Origin: Diphasiastrum complanatum | Lineage: Eukaryota > Streptophyta > Lycopodiopsida > Lycopodiales > Lycopodiaceae | DNA: 64,000 nucleotides | Reading direction: 5' to 3' | Assembly: GCA_029204225.1 (NCBI GenBank) | Contig: CM055115.1 | Coordinates: 9,980,665-10,044,664, forward strand | Shown: positions 43,843-52,476 of the stretch, in pieces | Layout of the letters: the number at the start of each line of letters is the position of its first letter | How positions within the stretch are numbered: the stretch's first letter is position 1 | Made by a program: the position numbers and the translations under genes | The notes under the pieces: generated by a model | Database searches by the model: none | What the model saw: only the letters and a program-made list of their open reading frames with translations | What the model was told of the DNA's origin: nothing

Positions 43843-44600
43843 AATGCAGTACATCCAAAAACTTGTAAGTTTGATAAAGAAGGTTTGGTACCTATCCAAA
43901 CTTTGAATGATGTTTTGTTTGAGAAGCCTTTAGTAGGACATTTGTTTTGAATATAGGTTGCTATTAAAACAGCTTCTGCCCAGAAGCAATTCGGAAGAGT
44001 CTCATGTGATAACATGCACTTTGTTGATTCAACTAAGGTTTTGTTCTTTCTCTCATCAAGACCATTTGGCTGAGGTGAATAGGAGGTAATATATTGTTGC
44101 TCAATGTCGTTGTTGAGGCAGTACTCCTTGAATTCATTAGTGCTTTGATTTGTTTGCTAGTTTGATTCTCAGCATGCTCTTTGAATTGTCTGAATTTGAT
44201 GAAAGCCTCTAACTTCTGTTTAATAAAATAAACAACTGTCCTTATAGAACACTCGTCAATGAAGGTAATAAAATACTTTGCATCTAACAATGAAGGAGTT
44301 TGCATTGGTCCACACATATCTGTGTGAACATCATCTAGTAGACCTTTTGCTGCATGCATATGGTTTGATCTAAAAGGAATCCTAGCCTGCTTTCCAAAAA
44401 TGCAGCTATGACAGTCAGGGAAATTGACCTTACCAGAAGGATAGTCGAGATCAAGAACCATGGATTGTCTGTACATGTCCAAAATAGATGCACGATTTAC
44501 GTGTCCTAAGCAATGATGCCATAGTAATGCTTTATTGACTAAAATAGAGGTTTTCAAGGCTTGACTAGACTCAAAATAACAATGTGCCAATCTATATAAG
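43843..44600 (-). pseudogene. Copia-B integrase
   Basis: In protein order: LWHHCLGHVNRASILDMYRQ (pre-integrase His box), FPDCHSCIFGKQARIPF (zinc Cys pair), HTDMCGPMQTPSLLDAKYFI (first catalytic Asp), a broken core lacking a clear second Asp in frame, SQMVLMRERTKP (Glu region in another frame: NGLDERKN-type), and LPNCFWAEAVLIATYIQNKC with PTKGFSNKTSFKVW. At least two frameshifts at about 44060-44140. Confidence 0.88.
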
Positions 44601-45190
44601 TAACCCTGCCTCTTGCCGAGTGCAAGGAACTATCAATAATTTTCCATAGATTAGATTCAAATTCTACCTTATGACCTAAATCTGTAATTCTACTTACTGA
44701 TAACAGATTTGTAGAGATTTTAGAAACATATAAGACTTTTGATAGTAATTTGAATTGATCGTGTTGGAATCGCAATCTTACAGTACCTTCAACTTCAATA
44801 GTGAGAGTACTATTGTCACCAAGATGAACAAATTTCTTCGTGTTATAAGGCATGTAGAAGTTGAAGATCTCACGTTGATTGGTCATATTTTGAGTTGCTC
44901 CAGAATCCAAAAACCATGAATCATCCAAAAATGTGCTTTGATCTTTGACCATGAATGCACCTTCATCCACTTTGACCTAGGGGGATGGTGAAACTATGTT
45001 TGCTTGTTGACCAGGTTGCTTGGCTGCATTCTTCGCTTGGAGAATTCGACCATCCTCGATCTCATGGTTATTGCACTTGCAATACTTGCAAAACATCTTC
45101 TTCTTCAACTGTGGATTCAATGATTGTTCTTGACTTTGAGTCGGCTTATGTTGCAGCCTTCTTGGAGCTTTCTGCTTTTGTCACTTAGAG
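44554..45190 (-). pseudogene. Copia-B protease and zinc knuckle
   Basis: Protease: SWFLDSGATQNMTNQREIFN with the intact DSGA active site, then VHLGDNSTLTIEVEGTV and LLSVSRITDLGHKVEF (138 codons, 44554-44970). Upstream is a CCHC-type knuckle read as CKYCKCNNHEIEDG, in which the final Cys is Gly (GGT for TGT), so zinc binding would be lost. A TAG separates the two parts at about 44979. Confidence 0.88.
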
Positions 45191-45690
45191 CCTTTGTTGA
45201 CATATAGAGCCTGAGAGGAGGAAGTCGACAAAGTGTCTTGACTTCTTCTATTATCTTCTTGCAAACATAGTGATAACTCTAGTAAGAGTTAAGTCTGAGT
45301 GTGTCGATATTATCATCACTTAGTTCTCATATGTAGAGGGCAAGCTGGAAAGCAATGTCATAATTGTGTCTTGATTGTCTATGACTGATCTGATAGCGGC
45401 CATCTGTTGCCAGAGATTCTTAGACTGGTTAATGTGATTCTGAAGAGAATCACCAATAGACATCCCTCACATCATATAGTGAGTTCAGGATGTCCCAAAT
45501 GCCTTTTGACGTTTCAGCTTCAGCTATGTGTCCAATCTGTGTATTTGATATATTGAGGATAATAAGCACAAAAGCTTTACCGTGCTTTGATTTCCACTTT
45601 GAGTCGTCTTCAGGTTTGACTTCTGTACCTGTAACAACATCTCATAATTCACTGGCAACTAGCAAGGTCTGGTCCTCAATTTGTCCAAAA
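45190..45690 (-). pseudogene. Copia-B gag
   Basis: Minus strand pieces: TLLVASEL, VVTGTEVKPEDDSKWKSKHG, AETSKGIWDILNSLYD, NLWQQMAAIRSVIDNQDTIM, SSLPSTYENLVIISTHSDLT. This is the UBN2/Copia gag pattern (the WxxLxxxY and LLxSLPxxYE blocks). Frameshifts and stops are frequent. The 170-codon plus-strand frame over this region is a shadow. The N-terminus is cut at about 45690 by Gypsy-A gag. Confidence 0.8.
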
Positions 45691-46090
45691 TCTCTTCATC
45701 CTCATGCTCCTTATCATATTGCTTCAAGAAGGCCCTTCACAACTCATCCCAGCACTAGAACTCCTGCAATTCGTACTGCAAATACCACTGTAAAGCATTC
45801 TCTTTCAACGTGGTCGGAAACAACTCCAATTTCCAAATATCCTCGGTTTCTTTATTCGCTTGGCAAACCACTAAAAATTGGTGAACATGCATGTTTGGGT
45901 GATCATGCTTTTGCCCTTAAAACATTGAGAAATTGTTGTCCGAGTCCGGCCTATCGAGAAAGCCTCCATTCCATGGATAATCGTAGATTTTTCCAAATCT
46001 GAACAACCAGCACTTGTAGACATTTGTAACCCCCTCTGATAACTCAACCCACAACTGAAATTACTATCCAGAGTATGCAACCTCTAAAAT
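45691..46090 (-). pseudogene. Gypsy-A gag fragment
   Basis: Minus strand: NMHVHQFLVVCQANKETEDI, WKLELFPTTLKENALQWYLQ, QEF (stop) CWDEL (stop) RAFLKQYDKEHEDEE. This matches retrotransposon gag (the FPxTLxxxAxxWYxxL and WxxLxxxFLxxY blocks). It follows the LTR and primer site at 46092-46841 by only about 100 bp. This is the only gag attached to the Gypsy-A LTR in the window; the Gypsy-A composites have the repeated ORF there instead. Confidence 0.8.
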
Positions 46091-46091
46091 T

Positions 46092-46113
46092 CATCCCGAC
46101 AACAAAACCAAAA
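46092..46113 (-). other. Gypsy-A primer-binding site
   Basis: Minus strand TTTTTGGTTTTGTTGTCGGG, two bases after the LTR end CCTAACA. Same layout as the Gypsy-C site at 31936-31957. Confidence 0.7.
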
Positions 46114-46116
46114 ATG

Positions 46117-46841
46117 TGTTAGGGGGTGTTTTAATCCCTTAACTACCTAGTCCTAATTATGGCAACAGAACCCTTAATAAACTATGAACAACTCCCCTAA
46201 AGCTAATTAGCGCATTTATATACCGTACTCCATTGCAATAGTACAGAACAACCAATTAACAGCCGCTATTATAGAACCTAGAACTAACCCTAACCATCAC
46301 AACAATATGTAGATACTGTAAGGAAATAACATTGCTCAATTGCATTCCATAGTCTACTGCAAAACACCTAAAGCTATAGACTGACTAGCAAACATAATCA
46401 ACATTGCCAAACACCTAAAATTAGAGACTGAACAACACACCGAGTCAACATTGCCACTGCTTAAGAGGTCTTAGGCAAGGAAATTCATCTTGCTGCCTGC
46501 GGTACAATATAGAATTCGGATTATTGAACATTTAAAACGCTCGGCTCTCACCCTTAGTCTTTTGAACATACTACTGTCTAAATAGTGTAAAATCCAAAAG
46601 CCCCCAATCCGACTCCAAATGTCCTATTTATGCTTCTGGGAGGATACCACAATATAGTATCCCAACCCTTCGTAATAACCACAAGTGTTTGGTTTAGCTT
46701 CGAATAGAGACCACATGGAAACCGTAGTTGACGACCTTGTGGTCACTTACGAACTATTCGACTTCCTCCCGAATATGACAAAATGTTAACTAACCTATCA
46801 ACTTTAACTTCATAATTGTCCTACCATGATGTCTCCTAACA
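46117..46841 (-). repeat. Complete Gypsy-A 5' LTR, 725 bp
   Basis: On the minus strand it starts TGTTAGG and ends CCTAACA, a perfect 7-bp terminal inverted repeat. It contains the same promoter-like region as the other copies. It defines the LTR borders for the truncated copies at 10333, 21535 and 26745. The flank beyond 46841 is the repeated ORF family, so this element inserted into a copy of that ORF. Confidence 0.9.
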
Positions 46842-46920
46842 TGAACCAAAAATGCTTGGTCAAATACGTGATAATTACTATGATGAAGACGATGATTCCA
46901 AGATATTGTTCAAGACTGAG
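46842..46920 (+). pseudogene. Fragment of the repeated ORF, interrupted by the Gypsy-A LTR
   Basis: TGAACCAAAAATGCTTGGTC and the following 60 bp match the KMLGQIRDNYYDEDDDSKIL part of copies A-C (for example 12246-12318). The left part of the ORF is not found at the other end of the element, which is rearranged. On the right it changes to a different module at 46921. Confidence 0.8.
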
Positions 46921-47066
46921 GGGACCCCTTCGGCATGGGCTATGCTGGCCAAATTTGTGCCGGTCACACTTAGATCTAATCCACTTCTCCTAGAAAACAT
47001 ACACGATATTGCATAAAACTTTGAAAAATAGCTCGATTTTGCTTGCTGAAAAATCGGCTAACAAAC
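46921..47066 (+). repeat. Coding-like module shared with the gene at 56640-56770
   Basis: GGACCCCTTCGGC, GGGCTATGCTGGCCAAA, TGCCGGTCACA and AAAAATCGGCTAACA match in order 56640-56767. In one frame the first part reads DPFGMGYAGQICAGH, against DPFGYGYTGQKFC at the other site. Both copies thus hold the same exon piece and following (perhaps intronic) sequence. It ends where the hairpin repeats begin. Confidence 0.7.
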
Positions 47067-47074
47067 ATCCTGGC

Positions 47075-47372
47075 GTGGTGGGAGGTTCAGCCCTCCAAAT
47101 TTTTTTCTTTTAAAAGTTTTTTTTAGAGCTGAACCTCCCGTCGCAGTTTGAGATTCAGCCCCTCAATTTTTTTTCTTTTCAAAAACATTTTAGGGCTGAA
47201 CCTCTTGCCATGGTGGGAGGTTCATCCCCTCAAATTTTTTTATTGTAAAAACATTTTAGAGCTGAACCTCCCATCGCGGCGGGAGGTTCAACCCCTCAAA
47301 TTTTTTACTTCTATAAAAACTTCGTGAGGGGCTAAGCCTCCAGCCGCAACGTGAGGTTCAACTTTAAAAAAA
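47075..47372. repeat. Tandem hairpin repeat of about 68 bp
   Basis: GCTGAACCTC-type motifs start at 47127, 47195, 47261 and 47331 (steps 68, 66, 70). Each unit pairs a GCTGAACCTCCC arm with a GGGAGGTTCAGCCCC-type arm around a short G/C loop, and units are separated by T/A-rich spacers. Another single unit lies at 47746-47782. Four to five hairpins could form in single strands. Confidence 0.85.
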
Positions 47373-47450
47373 ATTTCTTTGAAAAAAAAAAATGAAGTTC
47401 CTCTTCAAAGAGATTCATGAATAGAGGCTTTCACAGATACTGCTTCCATA

Positions 47451-47753
47451 ATGCATGTTATAGAAGCCACAGATCAAGCATTGGAATCTAACACAAGAAA
47501 TGTATTACGGGAGTCAACACTTCTAGTAGCAGATTCAGTGCCTCTACTTGAGGAGTCAACATCTCTAGTAGACGAGTCAGGACCACTAGGAGAGGGGTCA
47601 ACACTTCTATTAGAGAAACCTGAAGTGAACCGACTGATATTCGTCATGATCAAATTCATGGTCCACTCAACCCAATTCAAAACGAAACCTTTGATAGCTT
47701 TAATAGCAGCCTCAACCAACGCATCATTGAGAAACAAAAATGGGGTAGGCTGA
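47451..47753 (+). CDS. Small ORF with an internal repeat, doubtful
   Basis: 100 codons with a 16-residue imperfect repeat (RESTLLVADSVPLLEESTSL then VDESGPLGEGSTLLLEKPE). The minus strand is also open (47474-47779), ending in a Ser-rich repeat SVDPSPSGPDSSTRDVDSSS. The 48-bp DNA repeat explains both frames, so coding on either strand is doubtful. Confidence 0.25.
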   Translation: MHVIEATDQALESNTRNVLRESTLLVADSVPLLEESTSLVDESGPLGEGSTLLLEKPEVNRLIFVMIKFMVHSTQFKTKPLIALIAASTNASLRNKNGVG

Positions 47754-47783
47754 ACCTCTGGCCATGGCGGGAGGTGCAAATCC

Positions 47784-47785
<2 letters not shown>

Positions 47786-47834
<49 letters not shown>

Positions 47835-47839
47835 TATAA
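47786..47839. repeat. (TA)n microsatellite
   Basis: About 25 TA dinucleotides with one TACA interruption. Confidence 0.97.
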
Positions 47840-48065
47840 CATTTGTTTTATTTTAACGAATTCTATCCCTTCCTCAAACTAAAAACTCTTTCAAACGTTT
47901 CTATTTACAAAATAATAAATACACATGCATTAGTGTTTAGAATGAATATTACCATAGAATATTTTGAATATGTTAAACAAAGATAATCTGAAGTACTCTA
48001 AGAAAATATTAAGAAAAACTAGCTTACTTTTGATAAGGAATGTGAGTAGAAACTAAAATGACTCT

Positions 48066-48980
48066 GAAGAGCACCAAAAACTAAGCTCCAGTGGACTTCA
48101 TGTGAAAGCCTTTGTTGTAATATCCACTAAATCAATTGGCGAGTCCGAATTCTCCATGGACAATGTTGAAATTCTTTGTGCCATCCGTGGTATCTACCTT
48201 CAGGACGAATTTTTTTTCGACAGAGCTGAGTTTATGACTCGCAACCAAGATGGTTCTAAGCATCATGTTATTTTGTCTTGTGTGGACACTGCACATTTTA
48301 CTGTTGAGCCACCAACTCATGACTCAAATGAATCTACTCATAACTATGAGGGTTCCCTTGATGGCCCTATGTAACAAACATAAGCTATTAATGAATGCTG
48401 ATGGAATACAAAGTGTTTTTTCTGATGCCGCAATTATTGGATCTGCTGCAGTTTCTATGATTGAAGATGTAACAGAAATGGAAATTGTTCCAATGGAGCC
48501 GAGAGTGGATCAATCGGGAATGTTATCCGGCTCATATTGCAATGTATCTGATGATGAAGGGCATATGGTCAAGGAAGAGCAAGTCCCTGAGTTTGAGGGT
48601 GATGCAAATGTCAATCTCGACAATTTTGTAATTGTTGACATCGGATACATATGAGATAAAAATACTATGTTCCGGATGGAAAGCAAAAATATCCAGTGTG
48701 CCTCACTCTTCACGAACCAACAAGCTTTGGATCACTCGTTCGCTGGTGATTCGAGCAACCCAAAAGTCCACCACCCGCATCGATGAACGTCACTTTGAGG
48801 CCAATTTCATTCAAGAAAGATGACCAGGAAGAAATTACTTTCGAAGGACCAATTATGTTTAAAAAGATGTATAGCGAATTCATGCGTGTTGATAGAGCAG
48901 AGAATGAGCAGGTCTACACAAACACTTACCGCAAGGAGGTGGATCTCAATCTTGGATCCAGGTTAGATGGATTGTGCTAA
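48066..48980 (+). pseudogene. Decayed gene of unknown family, 5' part
   Basis: Coding-like blocks on the plus strand in changing frames: MDNVEILCAIRGIYLQDEFF, HVILSCVDTAHFTVEPP (48102-48374); NADGIQSVFSDAAIIGSAAV and an acidic stretch MEIVPMEPRVDQSGML to NLDNFVIVDIG (to 48654); then YVPDGKQKYPVCLTLHEPTS, and FKKDDQEEITFEGPIMFKKM to LGSRLDGLC* (48783-48980). At least two frameshifts. No family recognised. The gene may continue at 49255. Confidence 0.4.
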
Positions 48981-49047
48981 AATTGCTTTTTGTTATATTG
49001 TATTTTTGAACCTATCTACGGTCAACATTTTTGTTATGCATGTAATG

Positions 49048-49132
49048 CTTCTTGGTTTCCAAGGGGAGGCTCGAACCTGGGACCAAAGAAACTTTGGATG
49101 CCAAGCCAACCAACTGAGCCAACCCCGTTGGG
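49048..49132 (-). mobile_element. tRNA-derived insertion (SINE head or retro-tRNA) with 10-bp target duplication
   Basis: The minus strand carries an A box TGGCTCAGTTGG (49121-49110) and a B box GGTTCGAGCC (49077-49068), 32 nt apart, the spacing of Pol III promoters in tRNA. Between them CCAAAG and CTTTGG can form an anticodon-arm-like stem. The 85-bp unit is flanked on both sides by GCATGTAATG (49038-49047 and 49133-49142). It is too degenerate in the acceptor and anticodon loop to be a working tRNA gene. A short retroposed tRNA-like RNA is the best explanation. Confidence 0.75.
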
Positions 49133-49254
49133 GCATGTAATGAATTGGCAAAGGTTGCATTGAATCAAATAGGATACATCCTGGGATATTTGATGCCACT
49201 TTTAGGTCCGTGCATGCCAAGATATGTATATTCAAGAATGCATCTTGTTACATT

Positions 49255-50856
49255 CTTGAATCTGACAGACTCAATCACAAGCCGGAAGAGAAGAGAAAAG
49301 AGAGCAGTATACCAGAAATCATGGACCGTGCATGTGATCTATGGATCTCATTGAGTTGACCACACTTTGTTAGAGGAGTGAAGCTAAATTCTGAGCAATA
49401 GTTGAGAACATTTTATCTCGGTTTGCACGGGGTCCTTGGCAGTAGTATTGCTGGATTTTTGTCAGTACAACACACGATTACATCGTTGTATGACAAATTT
49501 GAAAAGTACACAATAATAATCTTTTGTTCAGATGAAGCATTCAACAATTTCATGCAAGTCATGAAATCTTATGTGAATGATTGGATCTCCTATGACGAAC
49601 CTGCATTGGGATCGAGGAAGACAAAAAACAAAGCCATACCTATTCGGTTGTTCAGATGTTTGAGGTATATGTTGGACGCCATGTGCAATCGTATCCTAAA
49701 GAAGCTTGTAAATGAAGAATTGTATTTTGGAAGAAAAAACAAAGAAAAACACATTGATGAAGGAGTTCTCTTGATGGTTCGTGAGATGGCTGCACTAAGT
49801 GTTGTAAAGTATTTGCTTACTATAGAAGAAGACTTGCCTTTAGATATGGATTACAACCAAGAGAGCATAAAACAACTCTCAAAAGTCATTGATCTGACTT
49901 TTTGTCGAAATTGGGTTAGAGCACACTATGGCAAAGGAAAAGGTATAACTTCAAAATTGACTGGTGTTATACCTAAACCCTTGAGAGGGTTGTAGAAATA
50001 TAAAACAAAAATATCTTGCCGCCCACAATATTGAGCATGACACTAGGAACTCTAGTAACACCGAATGGAGGTTTTTCTATAACGTAAAAACTTCTAAAAA
50101 CGTGGAGGCCATCTATTGTGGAATCAAGTTTTATGACACTTCCTTCTTCGCTATGGGAGCGTCCCACATTGTATATATTTAATAACTTGGAGTTTCTAGA
50201 TTTTATTTACATTTTGTCAATGGTGCGCCACTGTTTTTTGACAACTCTCATGCCACAGCACAAAGTCTATGTGATTGTTCTCTTTTTGGATCACAATAGA
50301 AAAAGAAGGTATCAAATCAAGCATCAAAGCAATGCGTGATGTATGGTGTTCTATTTTTTAAGGTTACTACAAACTGGCAACTCCTTTGAAAGAGAACAAT
50401 ATAATTGTTCCAAATTTGCACCCTATTCTCTTTGTTCTCTACAATGCTAAGTCCCCGAATGATGTCAACGAGTGCATGCAAAGCAAATTCAAACTCTTGA
50501 GGTTGTGTTTTGAGGATAGTGGAAAATCGACAAAACATTTTGTGTCATGTAAGCTAGATCACAAAAAGAAAGCAAAGCATTGGCGAGGTGTGAGCAGCAT
50601 TATTGAATCCTTTTGTGCTCCAAGTTGGTCTATGTCCTTATATAGAATGTCATATTGTGTGGCAAAGCTCATGAACAACATCGGTTGGACTATGGTGACT
50701 ATCAATATTCCAAAAAGTATAGATATGACTCACTCCTTTCTAGCACATCAAGACCATTTGGAATCACCTCTAGATACAGATTCATCTGAAGACTCAAATT
50801 ATGGGTTTAAGGAATCTGATGAGAGATATATGGATATAAATGTAGAGATGTTATAG
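49255..50856 (+). pseudogene. Decayed gene of unknown family, main part
   Basis: From ESDRLNHKPEEKRKESSIPE through two stops to the 197-codon frame 49402-49995 (GVLGSSIAGFLSVQHTITSL, EAFNNFMQVMKSYVNDWISY, HIDEGVLLMVREMAALS). Then in another frame HNIEHDTRNSSNTEWRFFYN and YCGIKFYDTSFFAMGASHIV (about 50020-50170), and 50386-50856 (LHPILFVLYNAKSPNDVNEC, KAKHWRGVSSIIESFCAPSW), ending MDINVEML*. Length, stable composition and a terminal acidic tail (DTDSSEDSNYGF) indicate a real former protein of over 500 residues. I recognise no domain. It is not a retrotransposon protein by any motif seen. Confidence 0.45.
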
Positions 50857-51967
50857 TTTGTATTGGTGGTTATGCCTAAATCATTAAGGCAAGTAAGTAC
50901 TTAATACCTCAATTGGTAGGGGTTGTTACTGCTAATTTTGACAATATATCAAAGGAATATAGTTTGAAAAAAAAACTGTGATTAAAGTGTCCTTTCTTGA
51001 TGAATGATATACACTTTTTAAATGATTTGAAAAGGATTTTTAACATATAATATGTATATGGAAAGTTTTCTAATATTTTACGTATGCTTGAGTTTTATAG
51101 TACACAATTGTGTCACACCCAATTGAAACGTGGTTTATGTACTATCAAATTGTCAAATTTTTGAAATTAAACAATGTCTCAAAATTCTCAAGTCCATTTT
51201 TTAAAATGCATTTTGCCACAGTCCAAAATTAATTGATACTGTGTTGTAGCTTTCGGATATCCTTTAGCCATGGTGTGTCTCTTGGTTTGCCCCTCGGCCT
51301 AGGAGGAGGTGGTGGATTTCATTGGCCTCCTTGAATGGGGATACCCCCATGGTGTATACGTGCAATTTGTTTCCTAAGCACTATCAGGACCCAATAGCGG
51401 ATTAGCGCGCGCGTAAAGATCTCCCAAACTCATATGACAAGTCCAGGTGCGTCAAACCGATATCACAATATATTATAAATGTTGAGCTATCGATAGCGAA
51501 TGGGTGCGCTGATACTGCATACAAATCCAAATGATCAAAAATTGAAAGCAAATTTTTTTATGAATCGTGCAGTTGATAATATAGTGCCAAAATCACTAAT
51601 CATTGTTGTCATAGTGGTTAGATCAATGCATGGGTATAAATTCCAAATCTAAAATTATATGCAATATCAAATCATTAATAAATGTCCTAGATGAAGTAGA
51701 TACTGATATAGGAGTTGAAGCTTCTGAAGCTTCGATTATCACATTAGGGGAAATATGGGCTCAAAACCCAAAAATATTGAAAATGAATATGAAAGTTGGT
51801 TGAGATGAGAAAATCGTTGTACCATTAATGTATATGCATTGTCAAATCATGGTTAACAAGGTTAACCAAAGTTAATTCGTGGCGGCAAAATAGATTAGTG
51901 TTTTAAATTTACGCCAACACATTTTCTCATATTCATGGCTTTTTGTCTATGCTAATTTCCAAATTCA
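50857..51967. other. Spacer between two decayed plus-strand genes
   Basis: AT-rich without coding frames. A distinct GC-richer block at 51240-51420 includes GGAGGAGGTGGTGG and GGGATACCCCCATGG and may be a small transposon fragment. A possible splice acceptor (TTCATAG at 51964-51970) precedes the next coding block. Confidence 0.4.
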
Positions 51968-52476
51968 TAGTTCATTGTTTCGAATTTTTGCATGCACATT
52001 ACGAATGGTGCCATCAAGGAAGCCGTGCTCCTCAATCGACTTTGTGCATCTATTCAACAAGACAGATGATAATGGATTATGGGTGCCAAGAAAATATTCA
52101 AAAAACTCTTGGGTTTTGATGCATCCATCATCAATAGGAGGATTTTGAAAAAGCAAAAAGTCAAAACTATCATTTCGATCTTATTGGAACGCTAGAATTT
52201 TGTATTTTGGAACATCATCAGGAGGAAAATCTATTTCTGAAAATCTAGTCCAACATGTATATATGCATTTAGAGATAAATGCGCAAGGATTCCACCATCA
52301 GGATTGCAAAAAAAGCAACTATGAGTATTGATATTTTGGATACTTAGATTTTTGTTATTCATATATGTCTAATAGTAAACTTGCCAATATGATCATTTTT
52401 CTCTTGCAGATTTATATCCATCCAACATAAATGAATGGGAGTCGAGTGGATCTTTAGCAGATGTGTTAGATGTTAT
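51968..52476 (+). pseudogene. Decayed gene with P-loop-like motif, part before the solo LTR
   Basis: One plus frame from about 51969 to 52330 with a single internal TGA (52152): VPSRKPCSSIDFVHLFNKTD, WVPRKYSKNSWVLMHPSSIG, then ARILYFGTSSGGKSISENLV and QHVYMHLEINAQGFHHQD. GTSSGGKS fits a Walker A motif (GxxxxGKS) after a hydroph. strand (ILYF). A further block after an acceptor-like CTTGCAG at 52404-52410 reads LYPSNINEWESSGSLADVLD and runs straight into the LTR at 52477. The minus-strand frame 51965-52156 is taken as its shadow. A P-loop NTPase is possible but rests on this one motif. Confidence 0.35.

Noticed and set aside
45490-46002. 170-codon plus-strand frame
   Set aside because: It is the shadow of antisense Copia-B and Gypsy-A gag, whose gag blocks read clearly on the minus strand.
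49060-49134. Functional tRNA gene
   Set aside because: A and B boxes are good, but the acceptor stem and a 7-nt anticodon loop cannot be formed and a target duplication surrounds the unit, so it is retroposed.
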